Below are positions 1 through 8,631 of a DNA stretch of 29,846 nt, in pieces (positions within the stretch are counted from its first letter, which is position 1; each line of letters begins with the position of its first letter). Location of the stretch: NCBI GenBank assembly GCA_010279815.1, contig QEOQ01000367.1, forward strand, positions 35,995 to 65,840, in the 5' to 3' direction. Source of the DNA: Brachionus plicatilis (Eukaryota; Rotifera; Eurotatoria; Ploima; Brachionidae). The position numbers and the translations under genes are program-made. The notes under the pieces were generated by a model that searched no databases, had not been told where the DNA came from, and saw nothing but the letters and a program-made list of their open reading frames with translations.

Positions 1-1373
1 GCATTTCTTATTTCCAAAAGAGTAATAGGTTCGTCGAAGTTATTTTGTACCTTATTTTTTAAGAAGTCTGTAATGGTTTGTGATATTTCAGAACTATCCT
101 CTGATTCAACAAGATCTAGATGAGGACTAAAAGTTGAGGCTAAGATATTTCCAAAGATTTTTCTTTTATCTATATCTGTCTTAAACTCAATACCATCTTT
201 GAGTAATGATGGTATCTGTTTTGAACATTTCTTAGATCTGAACTTATTTATTTTTTTCCAGAAAGGCCTGCTTGATAAAGTATTCTTTCCCATTTTATAT
301 ATAAAATCTTGCCAGTTTTGGTTCCAAAATTCTTTAAGAGCTAGACGTACCTCAGATGTTAGCTTATTAAAAATTATCTTTAAAGAAGGACACCTGGTTT
401 TTTGGAAAAATCTTCTAATTTTTCTTCGTTCTTTGATAAATAAGACAATTTTTTTTGGTAAGCTTGATTTAAAAGACTTTTGAGTGTAAGCTGGAACACT
501 TTTTTGGGCAGTTTTAACGATTTTTTCTGAAATGTGTTTATTTATGTCATCGATGTTTGTAAAAGAACTTATATGTTGATTTGATGACTTCAGTAAATCT
601 CGGTAAAGTTCCCAATTTGCTTTTTTAAAATTAAGAGTAGTTTTCAAGGATTCAACTGCAATTAAATATTCAGTTGATATACATGTTTGAATTGGAAAGT
701 GATCACTTATCATATCATGGTCTAAAAGAACTTTGAAGTCGAGGACCTTATCCGATAGTGATGACGGTATTAAGAATAGATCAAGTCCTTCAAAGTGATC
801 AGTTTTAAATCTATTATATGTTGGTGTTGTGTCATTGATTGCAGAAAGATTGAGCTTGCTAAAAATTTCCTCTAAGATTAAACCATTTTCATTTTCTCCA
901 AAACAACCTATACTTTTAGATTTCGCATTGAAATCACCCCCTTTTATAAATTTTCCACATCTACTTGAGATTTCTAAGAAAAGTTTAAAAAGAAGTACAG
1001 TATTTGGTGGATTATAAAGGCTAAAAATAAAAAATTGAGTATTGTTTAGATACATTTTAATACACAGAAGCTCTGCACTAAAATTATCAAATGAGTAATC
1101 TTGTTTAAATTCAATACCGTCTCTTACCAACATAGCTATTCCTCCACCATGTCTAATTCGGGCCTTAACTAATGAAGTGTAATTTTTAAAATTAAAGTAA
1201 AAGTTCGAATCATTCATGTTTTTTTTTATTTCATTTAGGAGAAGTATGTCAGGACAATTTTGAGATAAAAATTCTTCTAAAAGTTGAATCCTACTTGGTA
1301 AATGGAAACAATTCCAGTGTGTAATTACTAACCTGTTTTTTGAAAAAGATTTGTTTGAAAATTTTTTATTCAT
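1..1373 (-). CDS. LINE ORF2, endonuclease end (partial, runs off the edge)
   Basis: The frame opens at an ATG at 1373 (an in-frame TAA lies a few codons upstream) and stays open for 457 codons to base 1. It is the N-terminal apurinic/apyrimidinic-type endonuclease that nicks genomic DNA to prime reverse transcription. Landmarks: residues 39-50 read NCPDILLLNEIK, with the metal-binding Glu at 48; GGGIAMLVRDGI follows; SLYNPP has Tyr120 and Asn121; GGDFNAKSKSIG has Asp147 and Asn149; SDHFPIQ has Asp224 and His225. Thus every classical catalytic position is present. After it comes the linker (FKKANWELYR, later PITLLEIRNA) that normally precedes the reverse transcriptase, which is outside the window. 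Function of the family is established; activity of this copy is inferred from the open frame. Confidence 0.92.
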   Translation of the reverse strand, partial: MNKKFSNKSFSKNRLVITHWNCFHLPSRIQLLEEFLSQNCPDILLLNEIKKNMNDSNFYFNFKNYTSLVKARIRHGGGIAMLVRDGIEFKQDYSFDNFSAELLCIKMYLNNTQFFIFSLYNPPNTVLLFKLFLEISSRCGKFIKGGDFNAKSKSIGCFGENENGLILEEIFSKLNLSAINDTTPTYNRFKTDHFEGLDLFLIPSSLSDKVLDFKVLLDHDMISDHFPIQTCISTEYLIAVESLKTTLNFKKANWELYRDLLKSSNQHISSFTNIDDINKHISEKIVKTAQKSVPAYTQKSFKSSLPKKIVLFIKERRKIRRFFQKTRCPSLKIIFNKLTSEVRLALKEFWNQNWQDFIYKMGKNTLSSRPFWKKINKFRSKKCSKQIPSLLKDGIEFKTDIDKRKIFGNILASTFSPHLDLVESEDSSEISQTITDFLKNKVQNNFDEPITLLEIRN

Positions 1374-1544
1374 TTGCTTAATTTGATTGAATTGAGGTTG
1401 ATTTTTTTACTGTTTTTTTTTGATTGGTAACATGCTCTTTCGACTACGGATTTCTTCATTAGCGTCGAAGAATGCGTTATCGTCTATTGAACTTGTACTT
1501 TTTAAACTCTTTTTTTGTATTTGCAAGAACACTCGTATTTCTCT

Positions 1545-2669
1545 TCATCCTCTCTTTTTTAAATTTTGTTTGAGTTTTGTCATTTGATTCATTGTTGGAT
1601 TCATAGTGCGATTCATATGAGCTCGATATCTGTGTTTCCAATTGAGCTGATCCGGTATGAGCGATCGGGGTTGAAAGCGTTTTGGGTTGAGTTTTGAATT
1701 AGGGGAGGATTCGGTAAGGGAATTTCGGACAATCTGCGGTAAGGTTGGGATCAGAAATGGCAATTCTGTTTGTGGAGGAGGACTCTGGACAATCGTATTT
1801 TGAATAATAGTTTCTACAGTAGGATCGAAGCTTTCAATATAGCTGTCTAATGGGTGCTGTTCGGTTTGTTCCATTTCTTCTCCATTATCTCCATCTTCAG
1901 GATAGGAAAGTGTTGGAAGGTCATCGTCTACAGCTAACTCATTGTAATCTATTTTTTCTCTCTCCATGCTTTTTATTTTTTCAGCCATTGAACATTTTAT
2001 TGCTGGGTGGCCTTTCAGCTTACAATTAGTACACTCGAGTTTTTTTATTGGACAATTTTTGATAGTGTGATTAGGATCAAGGCAAAAAAAGCATCGTTGT
2101 TGCTGACCAGAGATTGTCATGTTTGTTTTGAGTCCAAATACTGTAGTTGGTCCTACTAGGTTTTGAATTTGTTCATTGATTTCTATTGGGTATAAGATAC
2201 GAACTCTTTTTATCCCATTGTTGACCTCAGTCCATCCGTCTTCTTTAAATTTCTCATTGGAGATCTCTTTTATTTCTAAATCCTTTAGTTTTAGATTGTT
2301 AATGAAGCGGGCAATGGTTTGGTCAGTAATATTTGTTGGTAAAAAGTGGAACCTTAGGGTTGCTGGTTTTTTACCATCATCGATTTTTAATTTGTTTGGG
2401 TCTTCGAATCTAAATTGTCTGTTTTCAATTAATACTGGTCTATCAAATAAATTAACGGTGTTCAGGCTTGGGTGAAATTCGATGATCCAGAATCGATTCG
2501 AAGAAAAATTTCCAACTGAGATAACTTTTGACTTTTCCTCTTCCGATAGTGAGCGAGATAGATAAGTAAGTAAATCATGGTGAGTTAAAGGCCGGTCCAA
2601 ACTCTTTAGGTTCAGCTTAATTGAATTTCTGAAATTCCATTTGATGGAATTTCCTGGTTTGATAACCAT
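1545..2669 (-). CDS. LINE ORF1, nucleic-acid-binding protein with two CCHC knuckles
   Basis: A 374-residue frame starting at the ATG at 2669. Two adjacent CX2CX4HX4C zinc knuckles lie at residues 193-206 (CFFCLDPNHTIKNC) and 213-226 (CTNCKLKGHPAIKC). Residues 100-185 (KPATLRFHFLP to VFGLKTNMTIS) look like the RNA-recognition-type fold that often precedes such knuckles in LINE ORF1 and gag-like proteins. The C-terminal third is acidic, then Pro/Ser-rich, then basic. Such proteins coat the element RNA and form the ribonucleoprotein used in retrotransposition. It ends 171 bases before the ORF2 start. No stops or frameshifts are visible. Confidence 0.88.
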   Translation of the reverse strand: MVIKPGNSIKWNFRNSIKLNLKSLDRPLTHHDLLTYLSRSLSEEEKSKVISVGNFSSNRFWIIEFHPSLNTVNLFDRPVLIENRQFRFEDPNKLKIDDGKKPATLRFHFLPTNITDQTIARFINNLKLKDLEIKEISNEKFKEDGWTEVNNGIKRVRILYPIEINEQIQNLVGPTTVFGLKTNMTISGQQQRCFFCLDPNHTIKNCPIKKLECTNCKLKGHPAIKCSMAEKIKSMEREKIDYNELAVDDDLPTLSYPEDGDNGEEMEQTEQHPLDSYIESFDPTVETIIQNTIVQSPPPQTELPFLIPTLPQIVRNSLTESSPNSKLNPKRFQPRSLIPDQLNWKHRYRAHMNRTMNPTMNQMTKLKQNLKKRG

Positions 2670-2700
2670 TTGGTGTTGAAAAGGAAAAATTTTTACTAAG

Positions 2701-2937
2701 ATTTTTTATGTTAATTTTTTGATTATTCTTTATTCTTAATATTATTCTGAATATTATTTATTCTTATTCTTAATTAATTTTTGTTTATAGCTATTTTTTT
2801 ATAGCTATTTTTAATTGGCATTTAGCGAGTTTTAATTTAGCTAATTTGATTAAAATAAAAATCTCAGGTAAATTTTTAGCTATTTCGATAATTGCTATTT
2901 TGATACGGAGCCATTCAAAAGATCTATTAAAAAGGTT
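2701..2937. other. AT-rich spacer, possibly LINE 5' leader
   Basis: No open frame, tRNA or conserved motif was recognised. It contains loose repeats of TTCTTAATATTATTCT type and TATAGCTATTTTT. It may be the 5' untranslated leader of the LINE, because it lies between ORF1 and the MULE insertion at 2938. Confidence 0.4.
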
Positions 2938-2945
2938 TTATTTAC
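2938..2945. repeat. Left target-site duplication of MULE copy A
   Basis: TTATTTAC, identical to 3665-3672. It directly abuts the GGGAC start of the element. Confidence 0.88.
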
Positions 2946-3664
2946 GGGACTTATTCATTTTATAGAAAAATTTTTTGTAGAAAATTTTATTGAAAAGAAA
3001 AATCATATTATAGAAACTCATTTTATAGAAAAATATCATCGAAATATACCTGTATTAATTAACCTGTAAAAAAACAATTAAACAATTAATTATTTTAAAG
3101 CAAGAATTAATCTATCAAAAAAATTTGCTAATTTTTCTCTATTGTAAATACTAAACAAATACATAATTTCATTATCTTTTTTAATTTCTGATTTTTCACG
3201 AGGATAAACTATGCCGCTATTAATTTGTTCAATTAGTACATCTGTTAGATGCTGCTCATTTTTCAAATGTTTAGCCAACTTATTTACATTTTGATGTGAT
3301 CCAACATCTTGAGAAAGAGACTTATGCCAAGCCTCCAAGCTATTATTTGACCTAGGTAGACCTTTTTGGATTCGTTTCCTAAGATTCCAATAGCTTGGAG
3401 GGTATATTGGTATAACACGTGAACAATTTTCATCTTCTGGATCGACCAAGCCAATGTAATTATTTTCAAAATAATGTATAACTGGAGCCAACTCCAGTAA
3501 TGCTTACGTAATTACTATTCAGTATAAATATGCAAGAAATTTTCTATAATAATTTTCGATGAAGATTTTCTATAATAATTTCTATAAATTAATTTTCTAT
3601 AAAACATTTCGACAAAAAAATTGTCTTTTCTATAAAAAAATTTTCTATAATATGATATAGTGCC
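2946..3664 (-). mobile_element. MULE-derived element, copy A (719 bp), 8-bp target duplication
   Basis: The element starts GGGACTTATTCATTTTATAG and its other end, read inward, is GGCACTATATCATATTATAG; these form the terminal inverted repeats. The 8-base TTATTTAC sits immediately outside both ends (2938-2945 and 3665-3672). Both ends carry many copies of TTATAGAAA or its complement, a subterminal repeat array. The interior holds a transposase tail on the minus strand. It is closely related, in the same orientation, to 24643-25368. The duplication and ends are read directly; the MULE assignment rests on the protein tail. Confidence 0.88.
3090..3491 (-). pseudogene. MULE transposase C-terminal tail (remnant, copy A)
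   Basis: A 133-residue frame whose middle reads WNLRKRIQKGLPRSNNSLEA followed by WHKSLSQDVGSHQNVNKLAK and LKNEQHLTDVLIEQ. This pattern (Trp-Asn near the start, PR-NN-EAWH, then a helix ending in LKNEQ) is typical of the region after the MULE catalytic core in animal FLYWCH/MULE proteins. The catalytic DDE core is missing, so this is not a working transposase. Against copy B it keeps about 80 more bases of coding sequence, but has a 4-base expansion in an A run near the 3' end (around 3116-3122) that alters the last residues. Confidence 0.75.
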
Positions 3665-3672
3665 TTATTTAC
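3665..3672. repeat. Right target-site duplication of MULE copy A
   Basis: TTATTTAC, identical to 2938-2945. It directly abuts the GTGCC end of the element. Confidence 0.88.
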
Positions 3673-3889
3673 AACTATTCAATAAAATAAAACAAACGTT
3701 TGTTTCTAATTTACTGTAAATATCTATGCTGTGATGTATATCTTCAAAGGTAAATATGAGTAAAATGAGTTATTTTCAAAGTTTATTAGTGAATTTTTGC
3801 AGTAATTGGACAAATTTTTGCACTAATTAGGTGAAACCGAATTGGCGCAAAAATTCACCTCTTTAAAAAGTCCTTCTAAAAATAATAAT
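3673..3889. other. AT-rich spacer with a small inverted repeat
   Basis: No gene seen. A perfect 12-base inverted repeat, GTGAATTTTTGC (3789-3800) and its complement (3847-3858), encloses TTTTTGCACTAATTAGGTGA. It may be the relic of a very small element. Confidence 0.5.
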
Positions 3890-4690
3890 GGCAAGAATTT
3901 GTTTCTATTTTATAATTTCAATGTTGCTTTCAAAAATTAAAATGCCAAGCTTTCAACGATTTCTAGACAATTATAAATAGGTATTTATAAAGCTAATTGG
4001 TCGAAAAATTTTAAAATGAAGTCATTTATGAACTTTATCTTTTACTAGAGATATATTTAATCAATATATTTTTTTTGAAATTTAAAAATTTCTAACTAGT
4101 GAAATTGTCAAGTTGATATTGTAAATTATATTAAAATTTTTTCAGAAAGACAATTATGATATTTATTATTTGAATAAATTTTTTGAATAATGAAAAAAGC
4201 ATTATAAGAAACCTATTTTTTAAATTTTCTGATTCCATAGCTATTGCATTTGTCTATAATTTTAATTTAAATAAAGTTATTGATTATCTTTGATTTTCAA
4301 TATTATCGAATATTCCTTAAACATTCATGAACAATATTTTACTTCTTAAATATATATTAAAAAAAGGAATCTTTTTCTATTTTTAAAAATTCTTAAATTT
4401 TTCAATCCATTATAATCTAAAATTAAATTTTTTAATCAAAAATTTATTTTAGTTTTTATAGTAAATCATTTTAGCTTGAGTCACTCCAGCCATTCCCTAA
4501 CATAGAACTGGAATAAAGTTTCGTCGTTATCTCAACTTAAAACCAATTTGTTCAGCCGTCCAATAAGACCGAACCATATGTCTTATTCTTGTTTTGTTAT
4601 TTTTCACCAGACAATAGTAATTTTTCGAAAAATAATTTTCCATTTTCTGGCGTAAATTAACGCATGTCAAAAAAATATTTTGAGAAAAAA
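3890..4690 (+). repeat. Long inverted repeat R1, left copy
   Basis: Starts GGCAAGAATTTGTTTC and is matched in reverse complement by the segment ending AAATTCTTGCC near 15103. Shared landmarks in the same order include CCAAGCTTTCAACGATTTCT, the stretch around 4220 (TTTAAATTTTCTGATTCC) and the higher-GC block 4480-4590 (ATAACGACGA, GGTTCGGTC on the complement). By eye most positions agree, with many small gaps. No protein frame was recognised. It could be one arm of a very large foldback structure, or one of two copies of the same repeat family inserted in opposite directions. Confidence 0.8.
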
Positions 4691-5085
4691 AACTTCAAAT
4701 AACTATTATAATTTTTAAAATCAAAGAAAAACTTGGTGTTAAAAAATTGAAACTTTCAAGCTAAATTGCCGATTTAAATATTTTAGAATAATAATTGATT
4801 TAAAATTTTTTTTAAAAATAATTTTTTGTTTAAATGGGAATAAAATTACTTTTAATATGTTGCTTCGTAATCAATCCAAATGAATTTTACATTTTTGTCA
4901 GAAAAATTAAAAATGTTTATTTCAATTGGATTATATTGTTTCATCTATTTTAGATTATCTGATTTTAGTGGCTTAAAAAGATGGAATATCAGTATTGAAG
5001 TTTTGGTTTTTAAATTGAGAGTCAAATCACAAAATTTTTTCTGGATTTTCGATTCGATTTTTTTATTATTAGAATCTTAAATTAA
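4691..5085. other. AT-rich stretch, no supported gene
   Basis: The only frame of note is a 66-codon phenylalanine-rich frame at 4880-5080 that looks like chance in AT-rich DNA. No RNA gene or repeat was recognised. Confidence 0.5.
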
Positions 5086-5089
5086 ATAT

Positions 5090-5400
5090 AAAAAATTTTA
5101 CGTCACAAATGCTATGCTGATGTAGGAAAAATGCAAGAGTAAAGTCACGTCACAAGTCAAGTCACAAAAAATTTTAGAAATTAATCAAACAAAATAAAAA
5201 AAATAAAATAATATATAAAAATCAAGATGATAAAAAAATTTATGACTATTAATTTTTAAATTTGTGAAACAAGTCGAAATCTTGTTATTTTTTAAAAAAT
5301 TTATTTTCAAGTCCAAGGCATACTTTGACTTGTTTCTGACTTGTTCAGGCTTTTTTTTTCTGTATTTTATACAAGCTTGTCAAAGAGGCAATAAAACAAT
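5090..5400. repeat. AAGTC-rich repeat, hAT-end-like
   Basis: Contains GTCACGTCACAAGTCAAGTC near 5145 and CAAGTCCAAGGCATACTTTG near 5311, then CTTGTTTCTGACTTGTTCAG. The second block, in reverse complement, closely matches 13185-13310 beside the hAT pseudogene. It is probably a short non-autonomous copy or the solo end of the same hAT family. Exact ends and target duplication were not found. Confidence 0.55.
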
Positions 5401-5563
5401 AAACAAAAATTAGGTAAATTTATCCCACTGTTTTAAGCTCTCTTAGTGGCGATTAGAGTATTTTACCTCAATTAAAAATTTAAATTAGATACTCTAATTA
5501 AAAGCATCTTTTTTAAACTTCGAACTTATTTATTAAAAAATAACGTTTTTTAATGATTTTTTT
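5401..5563. other. Short AT-rich spacer
   Basis: Nothing recognisable; it lies between the AAGTC repeat and the USP7-like exon. Confidence 0.4.
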
Positions 5564-5847
5564 TATACTTTGAAAATAGCCTGGGAATATTTTTTACGGA
5601 TATAAGTTAGCATATATGCACTTGATTTTTCCTCAATTCCAAAATTTAGACCGATAGCTTTCTCTTTTAGGCTTTTTGAGACTATATTATCATCAAATTT
5701 ATAACAGTTGTTTTCGCAATTTGGATTAATATAACTTACAAAATTTCCTTTGTCAATTTCTCCAATTCGTACACTTACTACAAGTATTTTGGAAGTATTT
5801 GAATTATAAACAATTTCTTCCCAGATAAAAATAGACTTAAAAGGTGG
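5564..5847 (-). pseudogene. USP7-like deubiquitinase exon (end of catalytic domain), His lost
   Basis: One open stretch of 93 codons begins right after an acceptor-like sequence (TTTTATAG at 5848-5855). It ends either at a donor-like GT (5567-5568) or at a TAA two codons later. The protein reads VVSVRIGEIDKGNFVSYINP, later KFDDNIVS, KEKAIGLNFG and AYMLTYIRKK. This follows the final part of the USP7-family catalytic domain (GHYVVYINP, FDDDVVS, AYMLVYIRES). In that family the His of GHY and the first Asp of FDD are catalytic (His464 and Asp481 in human USP7). Here the spacing is exactly kept and the Asp is present, but His is Asn (GNF). The Cys-box exon is not visible upstream, where a transposon occupies 5940-7451. 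It is either a dead gene fragment or an exon of a catalytically inactive paralogue. Confidence 0.75.
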
Positions 5848-6559
5848 CTATAAAATTAAACTATACTCAATAAATTGATATTTTTATAGGAGAAAATTTG
5901 CTTAAATAAAAAAAAAATAATTTGGTATAATAAACTTTATGGTAACCTAGTCTAAAGGGGTTATGGGTTAATAGGGTGAACGAATTTGAAAAACCCCTAT
6001 ATCTCCTTCATTTTTAAAGCTACTACCTAAAAAAATATCTTGATATGTAGAACTCGAGGAGAGAAATCGAATGATATGTGTGAAATATTTTAAAAAAAAA
6101 TCGTTATATGCTTTTTTTTCTCTTAAAGTTCGACTACGCCTAATGAGGTGAAAAAGCCTCGAATTAGTGATTCGGGAGAAGGGTGCTTTAAGGCCCTAGG
6201 TAATACTTAAGCTCTAACCTATTTCGCTTGTTAGATTCAGCACATGCTAAAGTATCTAAAAGAATTTTTTTAGAATTTTAGGAAATGTCCTTAGGGCTTT
6301 ATCTAATGGGGTTTTTTTTAGGGCTTAAAAGGTTAAATAGATTTAACCCTATTAGTCAAAAAAATCACCCAATTAGTCCAAATAAGATTCTATTTAACCC
6401 ATTTAACCGAATAAGACTATAAAAATGCAGCGACGCTATTTTTCGATAATTAAAAAATTGTAATTTCATTTTCTCTCTCTCTCACTCTCAAAAAAATATT
6501 TTTCTATTCAAAACAAAGTTTTTATTTCAAATTAAAAAAATGGTTTTCTTGTGAAGGAT

Positions 6560-6567
6560 GCTCAAAT
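6560..6567. repeat. Left target-site duplication of foldback element
   Basis: GCTCAAAT, identical to 6923-6930, directly outside the GGCATC end. Confidence 0.92.
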
Positions 6568-6922
6568 GGCATCTTGAAGTTTAGGATCAAAAAAATCAGA
6601 TCAAAAAGTAATTTTTTTATAACTTTTGAATGGTATTTGATTAAATCTCTCTGCAAAATGCTAAATAATGCAAAAAACATGCTGAATATTAGAAAAGGCT
6701 CTGCAAAAACTCTGCAATTTTGCAGGAAAATGCATGTCATTAAAAAGTTTTTAATTCAACTGCGAAATTTAATTGCAGAGTTTTTGCAGAGCCTTTTCTA
6801 ATATTCAGCATGTTTTTTGCATTATTTAGCATTTTGCAGAGAGATTTAATCAAATACCATTCAAAAGTTATAAAAAAATTACTTTTTGATCTGATTTTTT
6901 TGATCCTAAACTTCAAGATGCC
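6568..6922. mobile_element. Foldback element, perfect 152-bp inverted arms, 8-bp target duplication
   Basis: Left arm 6568-6719 and right arm 6771-6922 are exact reverse complements over 152 bases by my reading, with a 51-base loop. Termini are GGCATCTTGAAG. The direct 8-base repeat GCTCAAAT abuts both ends (6560-6567 and 6923-6930), showing that it inserted as a unit. Both arms encode the same lysine-rich frames on opposite strands; these frames are by-products of the palindrome. No transposase, so it is non-autonomous. Perfect arms imply recent insertion or ongoing conversion between arms. Transcribed, it would form a 152-bp RNA hairpin. Confidence 0.93.
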
Positions 6923-6930
6923 GCTCAAAT
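6923..6930. repeat. Right target-site duplication of foldback element
   Basis: GCTCAAAT, identical to 6560-6567, directly outside the GATGCC end. Confidence 0.92.
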
Positions 6931-7453
6931 TGGGTTTGTTATAGTTGTTTACCAAAAGAATTTAAAAAAAAAACAAACAAAGAATTTTTATGCGATGATT
7001 GTGAAGATTAACTCTTTCTTTTTTTAAATACTTCTTAAAACTCACTCTTGTTTTGTTTTGTCTTTTTTGTTTTTAATTTATCATTAATTGTTATAGAATG
7101 CAATCAAATCGTAAAATATTAATTTATTTTTTAACAAATTATTATTTAAAAATCAATTAAAGAATCGCCTAATAAATTTATTAATAAATTTAAAAGTTTT
7201 CCTCCTAAATAGGTTAAATGGGTTAAAATTCTGTTTTTAGGGTTAAATTTCGGGCCAATTATATACAATTTTAGGTGTAATCGGGTTAACCGGTTTAACC
7301 CTTTTGAGCCTCACATAATTAACCGCGGAGGTAAATGGGTGAAAAAAAAATTTCGGGAAAATTGGGTGACTATTTTTGAAGTTTTTGAACAAAATGGGTG
7401 CGAAATACGCAATAAAAAAAAAATAGGGCACCCGGTTAGACCAGGTTACCATA

Positions 7454-8035
7454 TATTTATTTATTTGTTAAATTTGATTAAATAAAACTAAAAATATTAA
7501 TAATATATAATAAAAAAATGAAAATATTATGAACTAAAACTCTTCTGTATTAGATTCCGGCAATCAGGCTTCACGTTTATATATTATTCAATAAAAAATT
7601 GATTTGCGCATCTTTGTTTTTTTTTTGAACCGCATATCTCGTGATCCGTCATCATTTTTTCCTTGTTGAAGATATTTTTTTCTATTATATTTTTTTGTGG
7701 TGTTAGGCGTTCCATCAATATAGAAATCACGACATTCCAATAAATTTCGCAAAAAAAAACTATCGAATTCTGGTTCAATTAATGTGCTTTGAAGATTTGG
7801 AAGAAAATTTTTTCTTGAACTCTTTAAATTTAAAAAAAACTTTAAATTTTAATGCCTGTTAATTAAAAAGCATTTAAGTTACTATCTCCATTCTTATTGA
7901 ATTTGGATTTTTATTTGCATTGTAGCTTTAGTTTCTGCTACTATCAACCTTTAAGATAAAAATAGAATAACTTTAAAATTTAAAAACAAAAAAAAAATAC
8001 ATTTCCTTTAACTTTTACATAGCTGGTACTTGTGT
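7454..8035. other. AT-rich stretch without a supported gene
   Basis: A 64-codon minus-strand frame at 7584-7778 has no recognisable motif. No RNA gene or repeat was recognised. Confidence 0.4.
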
Positions 8036-8631
8036 TTAGGATCTTAGATGTGTTATAATTTTTGCCAGCATAATTTTTTTTTTCTTCATCAATAAATTTA
8101 ATTGCCTTTTTTCTTCTAAATTTCTACATCCTTCATTTACATTTAACTTTTTTGACAAGATTTCCTTTAATTCCTATTAAATAAAAAATATCTTTTTAAG
8201 ACGGAAAATGATAAAATAAAAGTATTTGTAGCCTTATTTGCTGAGTTTCATACTTTTCCAAAAGATTAAAATAAAATTTTCAAGTTTTTCGTCTTGAATT
8301 AAAATAATTGCTGCAAAGTCCATATTTCTTTCGATGAGTCTGGTTGAATTATCTTTTTTTTTATAAGAACCACCAAAAAGAGTTTCAAAAACTGAAAAAT
8401 TATTAGAAACTTCACATAGATTTTCAAAAGCTTGATCAATGCTTCTTATACATTCCTGGTTATCAAAAAAAAATTGTCACGCGGAACACAATGTTCTGAA
8501 TTAAACTATTCCACCTTAATATCACCATTTTTCATTTTTTCCTTAATCTTGTCTACCACATCAATAAACTCTTCACAAACATAAGATTTCATTGTTGCAT
8601 TTGAGTCGAGAAATAGTTCGATTTTTTTTTA
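8036..8631 (-). pseudogene. Decayed protein-coding fragment, unidentified
   Basis: Three pieces on the minus strand have coding-like composition. At 8506-8631 the frame reads ELFLDSNATMKSYVCEEFID and then VVDKIKEKMKNGDIKVE before a TAG. At about 8255-8480, one base out of frame after a run of nine T, comes DNQECIRSIDQAFENLCEVS and later LIERNMDFAAIILIQDEKLE. At 8036-8170, after an acceptor-like TTTTATTTAATAG, comes ELKEILSKKLNVNEGCRNLE to a TAA. A GTATGA donor-like site near 8255 could pair with that acceptor, but the phases do not fit. The amphipathic pattern suggests a helical cytosolic protein. The in-frame stop and frameshift suggest a fossil. I do not recognise the family. Confidence 0.45.

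Larger units (their letters stand above)
1..2700 (-). mobile_element. Non-LTR retrotransposon (LINE), 3' part beyond the left edge
   Basis: Two open frames on the minus strand, separated by 171 bases, form the classic LINE layout: ORF1 with zinc knuckles, then ORF2 starting with an apurinic-type endonuclease. Reverse transcriptase and the 3' end would lie beyond base 1. The right limit (5' end of the element) is approximate; no target duplication can be sought without the other end. Both frames are free of stops, so the copy may be young. The clade (L1, I/Jockey or CR1 type) cannot be fixed from the endonuclease alone. Confidence 0.9.
5940..7451. mobile_element. 1.5-kb DNA element with GGTAACCT inverted ends
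   Basis: Left end TGGTAACCTAGTCTAA and, read inward from the right, TGGTAACCTGGTCTAACC. TA flanks both ends (5938-5939 and 7452-7453), which would suit a TA-duplicating element, though two bases is weak proof. The interior holds no transposase. It is rich in GGGTTAA, GGGTGAA and GGTTAAATGGG motifs. The part 7210-7345 recurs in reverse complement at 23680-23800. A foldback element (6568-6922) is nested inside. Confidence 0.6.

Noticed and set aside
199..483. 94-codon plus-strand frame
   Set aside because: It lies opposite the intact LINE endonuclease/linker frame, which explains the open sequence.
829..1017. 62-codon plus-strand frame
   Set aside because: Shadow of the LINE ORF2 frame on the minus strand.
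2176..2475. 99-codon plus-strand frame
   Set aside because: Shadow of LINE ORF1.
4880..5080. 66-codon plus-strand frame
   Set aside because: Phe/Leu/Ile-rich translation typical of AT-rich noncoding DNA; no motif.
6522..6955. Three 71-75-codon frames on both strands
   Set aside because: They are by-products of the perfect palindrome at 6568-6922, which forces the same reading on both strands.
7243..7452. 69-codon minus-strand frame
   Set aside because: Falls in the repeated GGTTAA-rich element end; no protein similarity recognised.
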